From Medakamo hakoo (Eukaryota; Chlorophyta; Trebouxiophyceae; Coccomyxaceae), in contig CP089454.1 in NCBI GenBank assembly GCA_026636295.1, positions 496,001 to 560,000 of the forward strand: a stretch of 64,000 nt of DNA, in the 5' to 3' direction. A program made the translations under genes and the position numbers. This document shows, piece after piece, positions 1 to 9,500 of this stretch (positions are counted from its first letter, which is position 1; each line of letters begins with the position of its first letter). The notes beneath the pieces were generated by a model. The model made no database searches. It was not told the DNA's origin and saw only the letters and a program-made list of their open reading frames with translations.

Positions 1-957
1 ACGGTGCCTGGGCAGCGGCGCGATGGAGGGGGAGCGTGCGAGTTTTTTGTTTGCGTGTGTCGCCCGTGTTTTGTGTAACTTTTTTTCATTCGCCCTAACC
101 CTATGCTCCAACCTCGTCTGCTGCTGGCGGGTCTCTCTCCTTGCCGCCCGCTCATTCGCCCTTTCTCTCACACACACGCGCGCACGCACGCGTGGTGAGT
201 GTCCACCCAGCGGTGGGCGGCGCGTCGGCGCAGGGCCGGCGAGCGAGTGTTGGCGCCCGGCCTCGTGTCTGGGACGAGAGGCACGAGCCCGCCCCCCCCC
301 CCCCCCTCTGCAGCCCGCGCTCCCGTCCCACACGTTCATCCCCCCACCGCCGTCCCGGGTAGATAAAAGGTGAGAGGCTGCTACTGATACCCGCCTAGCC
401 AAAAAACGCGCCGCGCCCGCCCTTTGCACGCACAACGAGCCGGCTCTTGTGTCTTCTCCTTGACCCGGAGCCGAGGGCGGGAATCGGCCTGCCTCAGTCG
501 ACGGCGCGGACGAAAACGGCTTCGCCAGGCATGGGGCCTCGCCAAGGTGGCGTGGGCCGGCGCTCGAGCGCCGCCTGCCTTTCGACGGCCATTGCCGGCC
601 CATGCAGGCCCTTCCACCCCTACCTACCTCTCTCACGCCAAAGCGTGGCTACCAAGGCCTGATTAAGAGCGGAATTCAGGGCGAGGGAGGCGCGGGAAGG
701 GGTGCGACGGGACGGCGGCTCTAGTGCTTCGCATTCGCCGGCCTCCGCCCGTCTAGCTCGGGGAGCAGACTTCCGCGCCGCCAATGGCGGTGCGATGCAG
801 CCGTCCGCCCATGCACAGCCGTGGTCGATGACTGCAGCGATCGTGGACAGCGAATGCGAGCCCGTGCGCCCTCAACAGCCCTCGCAAAACTCTCACCCCG
901 GCCTCCTCGCTCCAACCAGCGCTATCCCCAACCATCACACCAGGGCCCTCCAACACC
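1..957. other. Left-edge region without a convincing gene
   Basis: Short open frames exist on both strands, but they overlap each other and match no family I recognise. The T-rich stretch at about 60-90 and the CA/CG-rich stretch at 165-195 look like untranslated or intergenic sequence. A run of C lies near 292-306. The last few hundred bases must hold the promoter and 5' leader of the secreted-protein gene that starts at 958. The tail of a gene lying to the left of the window may be present in the first 60 bases, but I cannot show it. Confidence 0.4.
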
Positions 958-1974
958 ATGTGCTGCCGCCGCACCCTCTTCACCGCGCTCCTCATGCTGG
1001 CCGCCGCGGCCGCCGTCGCGGCCGGCGACGCCCCGCCGCCGCCGACCGAACCCGCCAAATCCGAGCTCGTCCCGGAAGCGCTGCAGAAGTCGGGCGCCGA
1101 CGCCGCGAAGCCGGGCGACACCCTGACCGTCGCCAACCCGGCGGGCGACCCCAACCTGCGCGTCGCCTTCTTCGCCAAGGCCGCCAACTTTGAGCCGGGG
1201 GAAGGCAAGCTCATCCTGACCGGCGCGTCTCCACAGGCGCTCATGATCGCCCAAGGCGACGGCATGGAAAACGTGCGGTCCGCCAAGCTGGAAGACATTT
1301 TCGGCGGCGGCAAGCGCCAGGAAAACATGATGCCGCTGTTCGCCAACGCGACGGAAGTGTTGATCGAGGGCAAGCCCGTGCCCTTTGGCAACCGCATCGT
1401 CCTCGTCGTGAAGAACCCTGTGTACACGCAGGCTGGCGGCCGCATCGAGTGGACGGCCAGCTCGCCGCCCAAAGGCCACCTCGGCCTGAAGTCCAACTCG
1501 ATCGCAAAGTCGGCGGCGTCCCTGTCGTCCGAGTCCGTCCTCATCACCGACAAGGAGGCGCGCTCCCCCGTCATCCTGGCCGACGCCGTCATGATCATGA
1601 GCATGTACGTCCCGCACATTTCGGCGGCCATGGCCCTCCAGAAGTCCGCCGCGGAGAAGGCGCCGCCCCAGATCGCCAAGACGCCGCCCGCCACGCCGGA
1701 GTCCAGCAACTTTGCGTCCGCCACCGTGAAGGCCATTGAGAACGCGCCCATTGTCGCGCCATCCACGGGCCGCCGGCTGATGGGCGGGGGGGCCAAAGCA
1801 CCGCCGCCTGTGTGCGGGGTGTGCCAGGTCAAGTCGACGGCGGGCACGTGCGTCGCGCCGCCGCCAAAAGCCCCTAAATGCTTTGGCGAGGTTGGCGCGA
1901 CCGGTTTTTGGGATTGCGGCGTCGGCCAATTCTACACCCAGGACACGTTCATCGGGCACTGCGTGAAAGTGTGA
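958..1974 (+). CDS. Secreted protein of unknown function, Cys-rich C-terminus
   Basis: A single uninterrupted frame of 338 aa starting at the ATG at 958. Residues 1-22 form a clear signal peptide: a short basic start (MCCRR), then a Leu/Ala hydrophobic core ending AAGDA. The body (about residues 45-235) has alternating hydrophobic segments that suggest a beta-rich fold. After a Pro/Ala linker and a GRRLMGG segment (about residue 270), the last 60 residues carry seven cysteines, including a CGVC pair, suggesting disulfide bonds in the secretory pathway or extracellular matrix. I do not recognise the family. Cell-wall or matrix placement is inference from the signal peptide, the linker and the cysteines. 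The next gene, a DNA ligase on the same strand, starts about 680 nt downstream and is functionally unrelated. Confidence 0.75.
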   Translation: MCCRRTLFTALLMLAAAAAVAAGDAPPPPTEPAKSELVPEALQKSGADAAKPGDTLTVANPAGDPNLRVAFFAKAANFEPGEGKLILTGASPQALMIAQGDGMENVRSAKLEDIFGGGKRQENMMPLFANATEVLIEGKPVPFGNRIVLVVKNPVYTQAGGRIEWTASSPPKGHLGLKSNSIAKSAASLSSESVLITDKEARSPVILADAVMIMSMYVPHISAAMALQKSAAEKAPPQIAKTPPATPESSNFASATVKAIENAPIVAPSTGRRLMGGGAKAPPPVCGVCQVKSTAGTCVAPPPKAPKCFGEVGATGFWDCGVGQFYTQDTFIGHCVKV

Positions 1975-2657
1975 ACGGCGGACGTTTTTTTGTTGGCGTC
2001 CGTGAAGAGGTGGGTTGCGCGGGTTGGTTGAACCGGCCGGTTCAAGCCGTCCATCGTCCCCTTCCCTTGCCAATTTTCACCGCCGTGTGCGTGGCAAGGG
2101 GGATGGCGCCTTTTGTGCCCGTGTCCTTACCCACCCCGTGTTTCCCCTGTCCCGTTTGATTGTGCGTCTTTCCACCGCGCTTTCCTCACCACACCCCCCT
2201 CTCTCCCTCGTCCACACGCGCTCGCGGCTGCGACCGTGCGATTTTTTTTGTCTTTCCTCTGTGATCTATGGGGTGTTGCTTGTATGCGCGCCGTGCGTCG
2301 AGGGAGAGAGAGAGAGAGCGTGTGGGAGAGTGTGTGCTTTCGCCTCTGTAAAAAAGTTTGCAGCAGGTTGGGTTTTTCCAGGCGCTAAGGGGCGGGGTTG
2401 GCACAGACCGCCAACCCAAACTGGCGCGCGCGTTTCTGCCGCTGGAACGCGTGCGGCGTCCCACACCCGCTCACCGCCGCTAAGCTGAGACCGTCCATCT
2501 CCCATCCGCAAGCCAGGCTGGCGTCACCGGGCGCCAGGCGCGTTGACAAAGCTCATCGAAAAAAACGCGCAAGTGCAATTCGTTTCGCTCGCGCATCCAA
2601 TCCGTCTCACGCGTTCCCACCCAACGCGCCCTCCACAGGCGAGCCCTCGCCGCCCTC
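1975..2657. other. Tandem intergenic region (3' UTR plus ligase upstream region)
   Basis: 683 nt between the stop of the secreted-protein gene and the ATG of the ligase gene, both on the plus strand. The first part is T-rich and pyrimidine-rich, typical of a 3' UTR here. A short GA run lies at 2303-2317. No ORF in it looks like a real protein and no conserved RNA was recognised. The stretch at 2030-2050 resembles a tRNA B box but lacks the rest of a tRNA. Confidence 0.5.
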
Positions 2658-5003
2658 ATGGCGGCCCGCGGACTCGTGCGTTCAAGTGGTGGGAGTGGTG
2701 GCGGCAGCGTGCGGCAGGGCGCGGCGTGGCGGCCGCCGGCCATGCTGCTGCGCCGCGCGACCACCTCCAGCGCCGTCGCCGCGGGACAGAAAGACGCCGA
2801 GGCCGCCGCCGCGGCTGCGGCAGCCCTGGACCTGTACGACGCCGCCTACTTCAACGAGGGGGCGCCTCTCATCTCCGACGACGCGTACGACTCCCTCAAA
2901 GCCCAGGCCCGCAAGGCCGGCCGCCGGCCTTCTTCCCGTGTTGGCGCACCCCCTCCGTCGACCTCCGCCCTGCCCAAAGCCGCGCACCCGACCCGCCTGC
3001 TGTCCCTGGACGCCGTCCACTCCCGCGAAGAGGCGGAAGCTTGGGGCGCCAAGACTCTGGCGAAGCTGGACACAGCCTCCACCTCCTGGGCCGTCGAACC
3101 GAAGCTCGACGGCTTGGCCGCGCGCTGCACTTTTACAGGCGGCGTGCTGACCGCCGTCGTCACCCGTGGCGACGGGCGGGTCGGGGAAGACGTGACACCC
3201 GCCGCGGCGGGTGGGCGCATTGCAGGCTTGCCACCGGTCCTGTCCAATTCCACGGCGGACGTGGAGGTGCGCGGCGAGGTCTTCATGACGGACGCAGACT
3301 TCGCGTCGGCCAACGCGGCCGCGGCCGCGGCCGGCCTCCCGCCCTTTTCCAACCCGCGCAACCTGGCGGCGGCCACGCTGCGGGCGGCGGCGACGGTGGG
3401 GAGGGGGGACGGCCCGCCCTCAGCCGCCGCCGCCGCCGCAGCGGAGCGCCGCCTGTCCTTCAACGCGTACGAGCTGGTGGTGGCCGGGCGTGGCAGAGGG
3501 GGGCCGGGCGGGGTGGCGGACCCCAACCCGCCGCCGCCGTCCCCGACCCACGCCGCCGCCCTGGCCTGGCTGACGTCCGTGGGCGTCGCCGTCCCGGCCT
3601 CCGCATCCACGCACGCCACGTTTGAATCCGCTTTGGCGGCCGCCCAGGCCTGGATGGCCGGGCGCGAGTCCCTGGGCTTTGCTGTGGACGGGGCGGTGCT
3701 GAAAGCAGACGCGCCGGCCGCGCGCGCTGCGTTGGGCGCGTCGCCCTCCGCGCCACGCTGGGCGGTGGCCTGGAAGTTTCCGGCGACGGAGGCTGTCGCC
3801 ACGCTCACCGCCGTGACGTGGCAGCTGGGCCGGTCGGGCGCGCTCGTGCCCGTGGCGGAGCTGTCGCCGACGGTCGTGGGTGGCGTCACCGTTTCTCGCG
3901 CGTCGCTGCACAACCCGTCCAACGTGCGGGCGTTGGACCTGCGCGTGGGGGACCGGGTCGTGGTGGCTCGGGCGGGGGATGTCGTCCCCCAGGTCGTCCG
4001 CGCTTTGGTGGAAACCCGGACGGGGTCGGAAACGGCGCTGAAGGAGCCGGGCGCGTGCCCGGCGTGCGGTTCGGCGCTCGTCAGCGGAGGCGGCACCAAG
4101 TCCGACGCTCCACCCGCCTCCACCGCCATCGATGACGCGGCCGCGTCCGCCGACGCTTTGCGCTGCGTCAATCGGGCCTGCCCTGGCCGCGCCCTGAAAC
4201 GGGTGCAGCACTTTGCGGCGTGCCTGAGCACGGGCGCGGCGGAACGGCGCGGCGGTGCCTGGGCGGGCGGGCGGGGCGGGACCGACCTGGCGGCGCTGGG
4301 CGGGTTGGGCCCCGCGACGGTGGCGGCCATTGTGGATGCGGGACTAGCGGCCGACGCGGCGGACCTGGTGGGCTTGACGGCTGGCGACTTGGAAGGCCTG
4401 CCCGGCTTTGGCCCGCGCCGGGCGGCCAAAGTTGCGGCCGCGCTGGAGGTTGCTGCCCGGGCCGCCCCTCCCGGCGCTGTGGTTGCGGGCCTGGGCATCC
4501 CAGGCATTGGGCGGGGCGTGGCGGACGCGCTCGTTGCATCGACGGGCAGCTTAGCCGCCCTGGCAGACGCGGCGGCGGACGAGGAGCGGCTGACGGCCGT
4601 CCCCGGGGTCGGCCGGGTGACCGCGGCCGCGCTCGCGCGCTGGTGGGCGGCCGACGACAACGCGGCGTTGGTTGCACGCTTGTTGGCTGCTGGTGTGGGC
4701 ACGGATGTCGTGCAAGCAGCTGCTGCGCCGGCACCGTCGCCGTCCCCATCCCAGCCGTGCGCGGGCGGGACGTTTGTTGTGACCGGCAAGGTTGAGGGCC
4801 TGACCCGCGCGGGCGCGGCCGCGGCGGTGGCCGCGGCCGGTGGCAAAGCTGCCGCGAGTGTGTCGGCTTCCACGACGGCCGTGGTCGCTGGTGCAGCACC
4901 GGGAGCGGCCAAGCTGGCGGCGGCAGAGGCGGCGGGCGTGCCCATCATCCCGGCAGGCGAGTTTTTCGGGGCGGACGGAAAAGTTGTGTGGACGGGCTTG
5001 TAG
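2658..5003 (+). CDS. ligA: NAD+-dependent DNA ligase (LigA type), probably organelle-targeted
   Basis: Single-exon gene of 781 aa that should seal nicks in DNA using NAD+. The domain order is that of bacterial LigA. The NAD+-binding Ia domain is at about residues 55-90 (ISDDAYDSL). The adenylation motif KLDG is at 149-152, with Lys149 the predicted nucleophile. Further motifs include GEVF and NPRNLAAATLR, and an OB fold follows. A four-Cys zinc finger (CPAC ... CVNRAC) lies at about 471-520, then helix-hairpin-helix repeats and a C-terminal BRCT domain (about 700-775). Bacterial LigA is about 670 aa. The excess comes from low-complexity inserts and about 45 extra N-terminal residues that are Arg/Ser/Ala-rich with few acids, suggesting a plastid or mitochondrial transit peptide (inference). 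Eukaryotic ligases are normally ATP-dependent, so a bacterial or organellar origin is likely. Base composition matches the neighbours and the flanking genes are eukaryotic, so contamination is unlikely. Confidence 0.93.
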   Translation: MAARGLVRSSGGSGGGSVRQGAAWRPPAMLLRRATTSSAVAAGQKDAEAAAAAAAALDLYDAAYFNEGAPLISDDAYDSLKAQARKAGRRPSSRVGAPPPSTSALPKAAHPTRLLSLDAVHSREEAEAWGAKTLAKLDTASTSWAVEPKLDGLAARCTFTGGVLTAVVTRGDGRVGEDVTPAAAGGRIAGLPPVLSNSTADVEVRGEVFMTDADFASANAAAAAAGLPPFSNPRNLAAATLRAAATVGRGDGPPSAAAAAAAERRLSFNAYELVVAGRGRGGPGGVADPNPPPPSPTHAAALAWLTSVGVAVPASASTHATFESALAAAQAWMAGRESLGFAVDGAVLKADAPAARAALGASPSAPRWAVAWKFPATEAVATLTAVTWQLGRSGALVPVAELSPTVVGGVTVSRASLHNPSNVRALDLRVGDRVVVARAGDVVPQVVRALVETRTGSETALKEPGACPACGSALVSGGGTKSDAPPASTAIDDAAASADALRCVNRACPGRALKRVQHFAACLSTGAAERRGGAWAGGRGGTDLAALGGLGPATVAAIVDAGLAADAADLVGLTAGDLEGLPGFGPRRAAKVAAALEVAARAAPPGAVVAGLGIPGIGRGVADALVASTGSLAALADAAADEERLTAVPGVGRVTAAALARWWAADDNAALVARLLAAGVGTDVVQAAAAPAPSPSPSQPCAGGTFVVTGKVEGLTRAGAAAAVAAAGGKAAASVSASTTAVVAGAAPGAAKLAAAEAAGVPIIPAGEFFGADGKVVWTGL

Positions 5004-5029
5004 AAATCAAACAATCATTCACAGTTTTC

Positions 5030-6277
5030 TCACGGCGCCGGGTTTGGCCACCGCGCGTGTATCCTGTCGATGGCGGCTAAAAGGTCCGGGTCTAGGGGTC
5101 CGGCCGCCGCGGCGGCTACGGCAGCGTCCAGCTGGTCGAGGCCGGTGACGCCGAGGACGGCCGCGCCGACGAGCGGCCGGCCCAACACCCACCGCAGCGC
5201 GAGCGCGGCTGGGGCCAGGCCGGCTTGGCGGGCGAGCCGGCCGTACGCCGCGACCGCCGCCCGGACGGGCGTCGACGGTCCGTACCGGGCTTCGCCCTCC
5301 GCGTACCTGCCGGCGTACTTGACGAAGCGGGCGGCGGCCGGGCCGTCCCACCAAAAGGTGCGGCCGTCGGCGGCGCGCCTTCGCGCCCCCAGGCCGTACT
5401 TGCCGGTCAACAGCCCGCCCGCCAGCGGGGCGTACGCCAGCAGGGGCACCCCGCCCTCAAAGCACGTCTCGGCGAGCGTGGCGTCAAAGTCGCGGGCGAG
5501 CAAGGAGTACGCGTTCTGGAGGGCGGACACGGGCGGGGACGGGGCGGCCAGGGCGCGGGCCAGGCCCCACGCGCTCTCGTTCGACAGGCCGGCCGCGCGC
5601 ACCTTGCCGTCCCGCACCGCCCGCTCGCACGCTGCCCATGCCTCCTCCACCGGGGCCGCGTCTCCGTACGCCCGGCTCACGTCGTACTCGGTCTCGCCCC
5701 ACAGCGGCACGTACCGGTCGGGCCAGTGCAGGAGGAGGAGGTCCAGGGCGTCCGTCCCCAGGCGGGCCAGGCTGCCCTCCAGCGCGGCCGTGACGCTCCG
5801 CCCGTCCAGGCGGGGCGGCCCGCCCCGCACCCAGGCCATGCCTCCTGGGCCCGACACTTTTGTGATGAGTTGGACGTCATCCCGCCTCTTTCGAGCTTTC
5901 AGCCAGGTGCCCAGTATGGATTCTGCCGCGCCGGCGGTGGTCGGGGATTGGGGGACGGGGTACATCTCGGCGGTGTCGAAGCTCGTCACCCCGCGCTCGA
6001 CGGCAGCACTGCACAGGTTATGCGCGTCTGCCTCGCGTATGCCTTCTCCGAATTGCATTGTGCCCAGGACGAGGCGGGAGAGGGAAAGCGTGGGCAAGAG
6101 CGGCGTGGAGGACGGGAAGGAGGTGTAGGGCGGAGGGAGGCGGGCGGTGGCCAGGTTGGTCGTCGGCCGAGACGGCGCCTTCGGCGGGCCCGCGTGCACA
6201 GAGGCGCATCGTCGGTTGGGTGCGTCGCCCACTCGCCTGGCGGTTTGGGGTCCGCCTGCACTCGCCATGCGAGTCAT
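5030..6277 (-). CDS. Aldo/keto reductase, Tas/At1g04420-like, probably plastid
   Basis: 415 aa from the ATG at 6277; a second in-frame ATG lies at 6268. The catalytic tetrad of the aldo/keto reductase superfamily is complete: Asp101 and Tyr106 (DTAEMYP), Lys140 (LITK) and His184 (HWPDRY). The signature FDTAEMYPVPQ, the KVSGPG segment and WGETEYD match the Tas-like subgroup seen in plants (At1g04420), so it is an NADPH-dependent carbonyl reductase of unknown substrate. About 65 N-terminal residues before LVLGTMQFG are rich in Arg, Pro, Ser and Thr, consistent with a transit peptide. The gene converges on the DNA ligase with only 26 nt between the two stop codons, so their 3' UTRs must overlap. 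No intron is needed. Confidence 0.9.
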   Translation of the reverse strand: MTRMASAGGPQTARRVGDAPNRRCASVHAGPPKAPSRPTTNLATARLPPPYTSFPSSTPLLPTLSLSRLVLGTMQFGEGIREADAHNLCSAAVERGVTSFDTAEMYPVPQSPTTAGAAESILGTWLKARKRRDDVQLITKVSGPGGMAWVRGGPPRLDGRSVTAALEGSLARLGTDALDLLLLHWPDRYVPLWGETEYDVSRAYGDAAPVEEAWAACERAVRDGKVRAAGLSNESAWGLARALAAPSPPVSALQNAYSLLARDFDATLAETCFEGGVPLLAYAPLAGGLLTGKYGLGARRRAADGRTFWWDGPAAARFVKYAGRYAEGEARYGPSTPVRAAVAAYGRLARQAGLAPAALALRWVLGRPLVGAAVLGVTGLDQLDAAVAAAAAGPLDPDLLAAIDRIHARWPNPAP

Positions 6278-6517
6278 CTTGGCATGAGAGCGGGTCGGCG
6301 GGGTTGCAGGGGCGTGACGGAAAACACACAATGAAGCAATTGCCGTCGGCGTGTTGTTTCGCTGTCGCTTCCTCAACCTCGAGAGCGACGCAGCTCCACG
6401 GTCTCCTCTCCCATCCCCTCTGGCTCTTCCGCCCCCGTCCGCCGATTGTTGACGATCCCAACGCTCAAACACACAGCATTTACACCACACACCCCCCCCC
6501 CCCCCTCTCCCTTCTTC

Positions 6518-9500
6518 TCAAAGCTTGCGCATACGCTTTGCCGCGTGCTTCCCCCTCCCCTCCGCCGCCGCTTTGGCAGCAACAATGCCGTGCAGGCCTT
6601 TGGCCGCGGCGACCTGCTTGCTCGGCCGGCGGTTGAGCATCGACCGGTCCATGGGCCAGTACGCGTACGGCTCGACTTTGTTGCCCGACCGGCGGACGTC
6701 GCCCGACGCGCCGCCTTTAGCGGCACGGAAGCGGGCGCCCGTGTGGGCGCGCGAAGACGGCTGACCGGGCTGGGTCGCGGTCGACCGCCCGCCGACGGAA
6801 CGCCCGCCGACCGACCGGCCGCCGGCAGATTTGCCGGACCGCCCGCCCACGGACTTGGCGGCGGTGGAGCGAGGGGGGCCTGGGCGACCACCCCGACCCC
6901 GGCGGACGTCGCCGAAATCGGAGCCCGAGTCGTCGTCGTCGCCGTCGTCTTCAAAGGCGGCCGACCGGCTGCGCTTCCCACCACCGCCTTTGTCCTCATC
7001 CCGGACGACCAGGCGGCCGTCGTCGCCGACCTCAAAGTCCGAGTCCTCGCCATCGGAGGCGCGTCCACGGCCGCCGCGGCCGCCAGCACGGCGGCCGGCC
7101 CCGCGCGCGCCCGCCGCCAGGGCGCGGGCCGCGCCGCCGCCCAGCAGGTCGACCGGGTCGGCGCCAGACCGGTCGCCCGGCAGGGCGCCGCCGCCTCCAC
7201 CGGGCCCGCCCAGCGCCGTGCGCGGCGGCTTGCCCGCTTTCGTGAAGCCGGTGCGGCCGGTGCGCGCAGAAAACAGGGCCGTCGGCGCCCATTCCGAGCG
7301 CGCGCCCGTCTTGCCCGTGCGGGCGGTGCGGCGGTCGTCCTCTCCCTCGCCCTCACCCTCTCCATCCGACCACGGCTCGTCGCCTTCCGCGCCCGCCGCC
7401 TTCTTCCGCGCTTTCCGCGCGCCCTGCTTCCGGATGTGGGCCAGCAGCTTGGCATCCTCGGCCGGCATGGCCGTCGCCACGGCCTCAAACCCAATCCGCC
7501 GTGCCAGGCGTTCGACGATGACGCGCACCTTCAGCCGGAACTTGTTTTTCGGGTCGTCCGACCAGCGCAGGAGGCCGTCGAGCAGCGCGGGCGCGGCGGT
7601 CTCCAGCTCGTTCGCCGGCAGGCGGCCGACACACACTTTGGCAAAGCCCAGGACGGCTTTGATGACTTCCCGGGCGGGCGTGCGGAGGAGGGGCAGGATG
7701 GCGGACAGCAGGCGGCCCGCGTCGCAGCCGAGCGGGCCGGGCACAAAGGCGTGGACCAGGCGGGCGGCGGCCATGGTGGCGGCGGAGACCATGTGCGGGG
7801 AGCCGCCAGCCAGGCCGCCCAGCACCACAGCAAACGTGTCGCGGAGGGCCGTGCCGGGCTCCGCCCCGGGCGGGTCGGCCGCCGGCGACGCCAGGTCGAC
7901 GAGCAGCGCGTACGCGGCCGCGCGCGTCTTGCGGTTGGCTTCCTTCACGCACAGGACGACTTCGGCGACGAGCGTGGCCGCGTCGGACGACTGGGGTCCG
8001 GCGCCCTGGCCTCCACGGGCCCGCAACGCCAGCACCGCTTCCCGGACGACGGCCAGGCGGTGGCGCTTGGCGGCGGGCAGCGTTTTCGGGCCGGCGGCCA
8101 GGAGCGTGCTCAGCAGGCCGCCCAGGCCGTCCGGCCCGTCGCCTTCCAGGAAGTCGGGCCGGCCCACACAGACGGTCGCCAGCAGTTTGTACGCCCGCTT
8201 TTGAACCGCGGGCGCCCGGTCGGTCAGGCCGGGCGCGGCGGCGGCGGCGAGCGCGCGCACGTCTTCGACGGGCAGGCCCGGCGCGAGCGCGAGCGCGGCG
8301 TCCATAAAAGTCACGCGCCGCGCGGCTGGGCTCGTCCCGCCCTGGGCCGCGGTCGTGGGGGGGATGGCACCCTGGTCCGGCGCTGCGGCGTCGCGCGTCG
8401 CGGTCGCGAGCTGGCCCAGCGCCGCGGCGAAATGCTCGCGGACCAGGGCGGGAGGCGCGGCGGACCGGGCATAGGAACCGACCGCGGCCGCGAGCGGCCC
8501 GCGTTCGGGCGGGTCCGCACCCACCAGCGTGTTGAGCAGGAGCGGCAGCCAGTTTTTAGCCTGGGTGGACAAAGCCCTGCGAGTGGCGGCCGCGACGGCG
8601 GGGGTGTACTGCGGCGGCCGCGGGCCGGTGGAGGCACGGGTGGCGGGCGTCGCGGACGGCCGCCCGCCTTCGTCGTCAGAGAGGTCGAGGTCGCTGTCGT
8701 CGGAGAGGGTTGCAGCGCCGCCGCCGCTCTCTCCTTCCTCCGCGCACTGGTCACACAGGCGGACGAGGGCGGCACAGATGGAGGGCCGCAAGTCCGGGCG
8801 GGCGGTGAAGGCGCGGGCGACGTCGCGGGCGTGTGTCCTGCGGTGTGGTGGGGAGGCGTGGATGGGTGAGCACCAGAACACGCGCGGATGGGGGGGAACG
8901 GCTCTGGGCCCCGCGCACACGCGGGCGGAAACCAGGCCTCAGTGGTAGTGACAAAAGAACGTTGGTGTCCGCAGGGACGCCCTCGGTAGAGAGACGCCTC
9001 GGCTCTCAACAACGATAAAGTTTTTCGTGGTGTCTCGTCCTTGGCCTGGATGGACATAAAAAAGCGGCAGCAAAAAAAAAAAACAAATCAAGACGCACTT
9101 TAACGCGTCGCCGCCGTCGACGGCCCAGTTGGCAAACGCGGGCAGAGCCTGCCAGATCTGGAGTTCAAGCGCCCGGGTTTGTAAAGCGCGCAGCCGGTCA
9201 CCGGCAGCGGCCGCGGCGGATGAGCGGCCCCCCATCTCACGGCCGAGCGGCAAGAGGTGCGTGCACCAAAAGGCGAGGCGCGCGCCGCGGACGCCGGTCC
9301 GCAACGCCGGCAGCAACCAGGTGCGCGGGTCGGGCGCGCCGCGCACGCCGTCCAGGGCCGGGCCCAGGCCCAGGGGCAGGATTTCCAGGACGGCTTCCGG
9401 GCCCAGGGCGGCGAGGGCGGCTTGGAGGGCGGCCGCGGCGGGCGCCGCGAAATCGGGCGGCGGCGCGCCCGGGTCGGCTTCGGCCGCGTCGGCCGCGCCA

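Noticed and set aside
93-103. CCCTAACCCTA, resembling a telomere repeat
   Set aside because: Only one and a half units of the repeat, inside a T-rich intergenic stretch; no array, and genes lie on both sides further in.
2028-2050. GGTTCAAGCC, resembling a tRNA B box
   Set aside because: No A box at the right distance and no acceptor or anticodon stem can be drawn around it.
6446-8869. 807-codon open frame on the plus strand opposite RRP12
   Set aside because: Antisense frame created by the GC bias; the minus strand encodes clear RRP12 motifs over the same bases.
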